A program made the position numbers and the translations under genes. A stretch of 64,000 nucleotides of DNA from JAGOEX01 sp964630905 (GTDB taxonomy: Bacteria; UBP6; UBA1177). Under the pieces are notes generated by a model. The model saw only the letters and a program-made list of their open reading frames with translations, ran no database searches and was not told the origin of the DNA. Of the stretch, positions 63,990-64,000 are shown piece by piece; the stretch's first letter is position 1; each line of letters opens with the position of its first letter. Location: assembly GCA_964630905.1 (NCBI GenBank), contig CAZVWR010000005.1, positions 43,659 through 107,658 of the forward strand, given 5' to 3'.

Positions 63990-64000
63990 AATGACCTCCC

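Overview
The window is 64 kb of a moderately AT-rich Gram-negative bacterial chromosome. It encodes many lipobox-type lipoproteins, several OmpA-family outer-membrane proteins, acidic Ser/Asp/Glu/Gly linker repeats, a MopE-type motif and a textbook sigma-54 promoter. IorAB ferredoxin oxidoreductase and the AmmeMemoRadiSam protein fit an anaerobic or microaerophilic life. A deltaproteobacterial/Myxococcota-like lineage is the best guess, but no rRNA or tRNA gene is present to prove it.

Layout. 1-1.2 kb: 3' part of a hybrid histidine kinase. 1.27-15.7 kb: a strong sigma-70 promoter, a long structured leader and 14 tightly packed same-strand genes. Both end genes are Ig-like/DUF3494 (ice-binding-type) lipoproteins; between them lie OmpA proteins, coiled-coil stress-type proteins, an AI-2E-family permease, a PRC-barrel protein and a LEA14-like lipoprotein. 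15.8-17.3 kb: a shortened second copy of parts of that cluster. 17.3-35.2 kb: pyrB, a vWA lipoprotein, an OmpA/TSP3 protein, a giant Ig/MBG-repeat surface protein broken by an in-frame stop, DUF1566 and protease-like lipoproteins, lysC, and a beta-propeller lipoprotein. 35.2-39.2 kb: a reverse operon for a prenyl-phosphate phosphoribosyltransferase-like UbiA protein, a sugar epimerase, Gmd and a cation-efflux carrier. 39.3-41.8 kb: one gene fusing all three AmmeMemoRadiSam proteins behind a membrane anchor. 41.8-46.8 kb: an accessory island. 46.8-54.2 kb: a 1250-residue Cys-rich lipoprotein and a four-gene envelope operon. 54.3-56.8 kb: iorAB. 56.9-57.5 kb: a chimeric DUF1016 remnant. 57.6-64 kb: cyuA-DUF58-transglutaminase operon and a beta-helix lipoprotein.

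The most unusual structure is the island. The last 53 bp of the AmmeMemoRadiSam gene are repeated exactly on the far side of a DUF1016 nuclease gene, and a third, diverged copy of the same gene tail lies 3.7 kb further on, after a HigBA toxin-antitoxin pair and a divergent XRE-controlled gene pair. This points to repeated insertions at the 3' end of one protein-coding gene, each restoring the reading frame.

The second notable system is the 14-gene envelope operon. Its gene content suggests a coordinated desiccation, freezing or osmotic response at the cell surface. That function is inferred from families, not shown.
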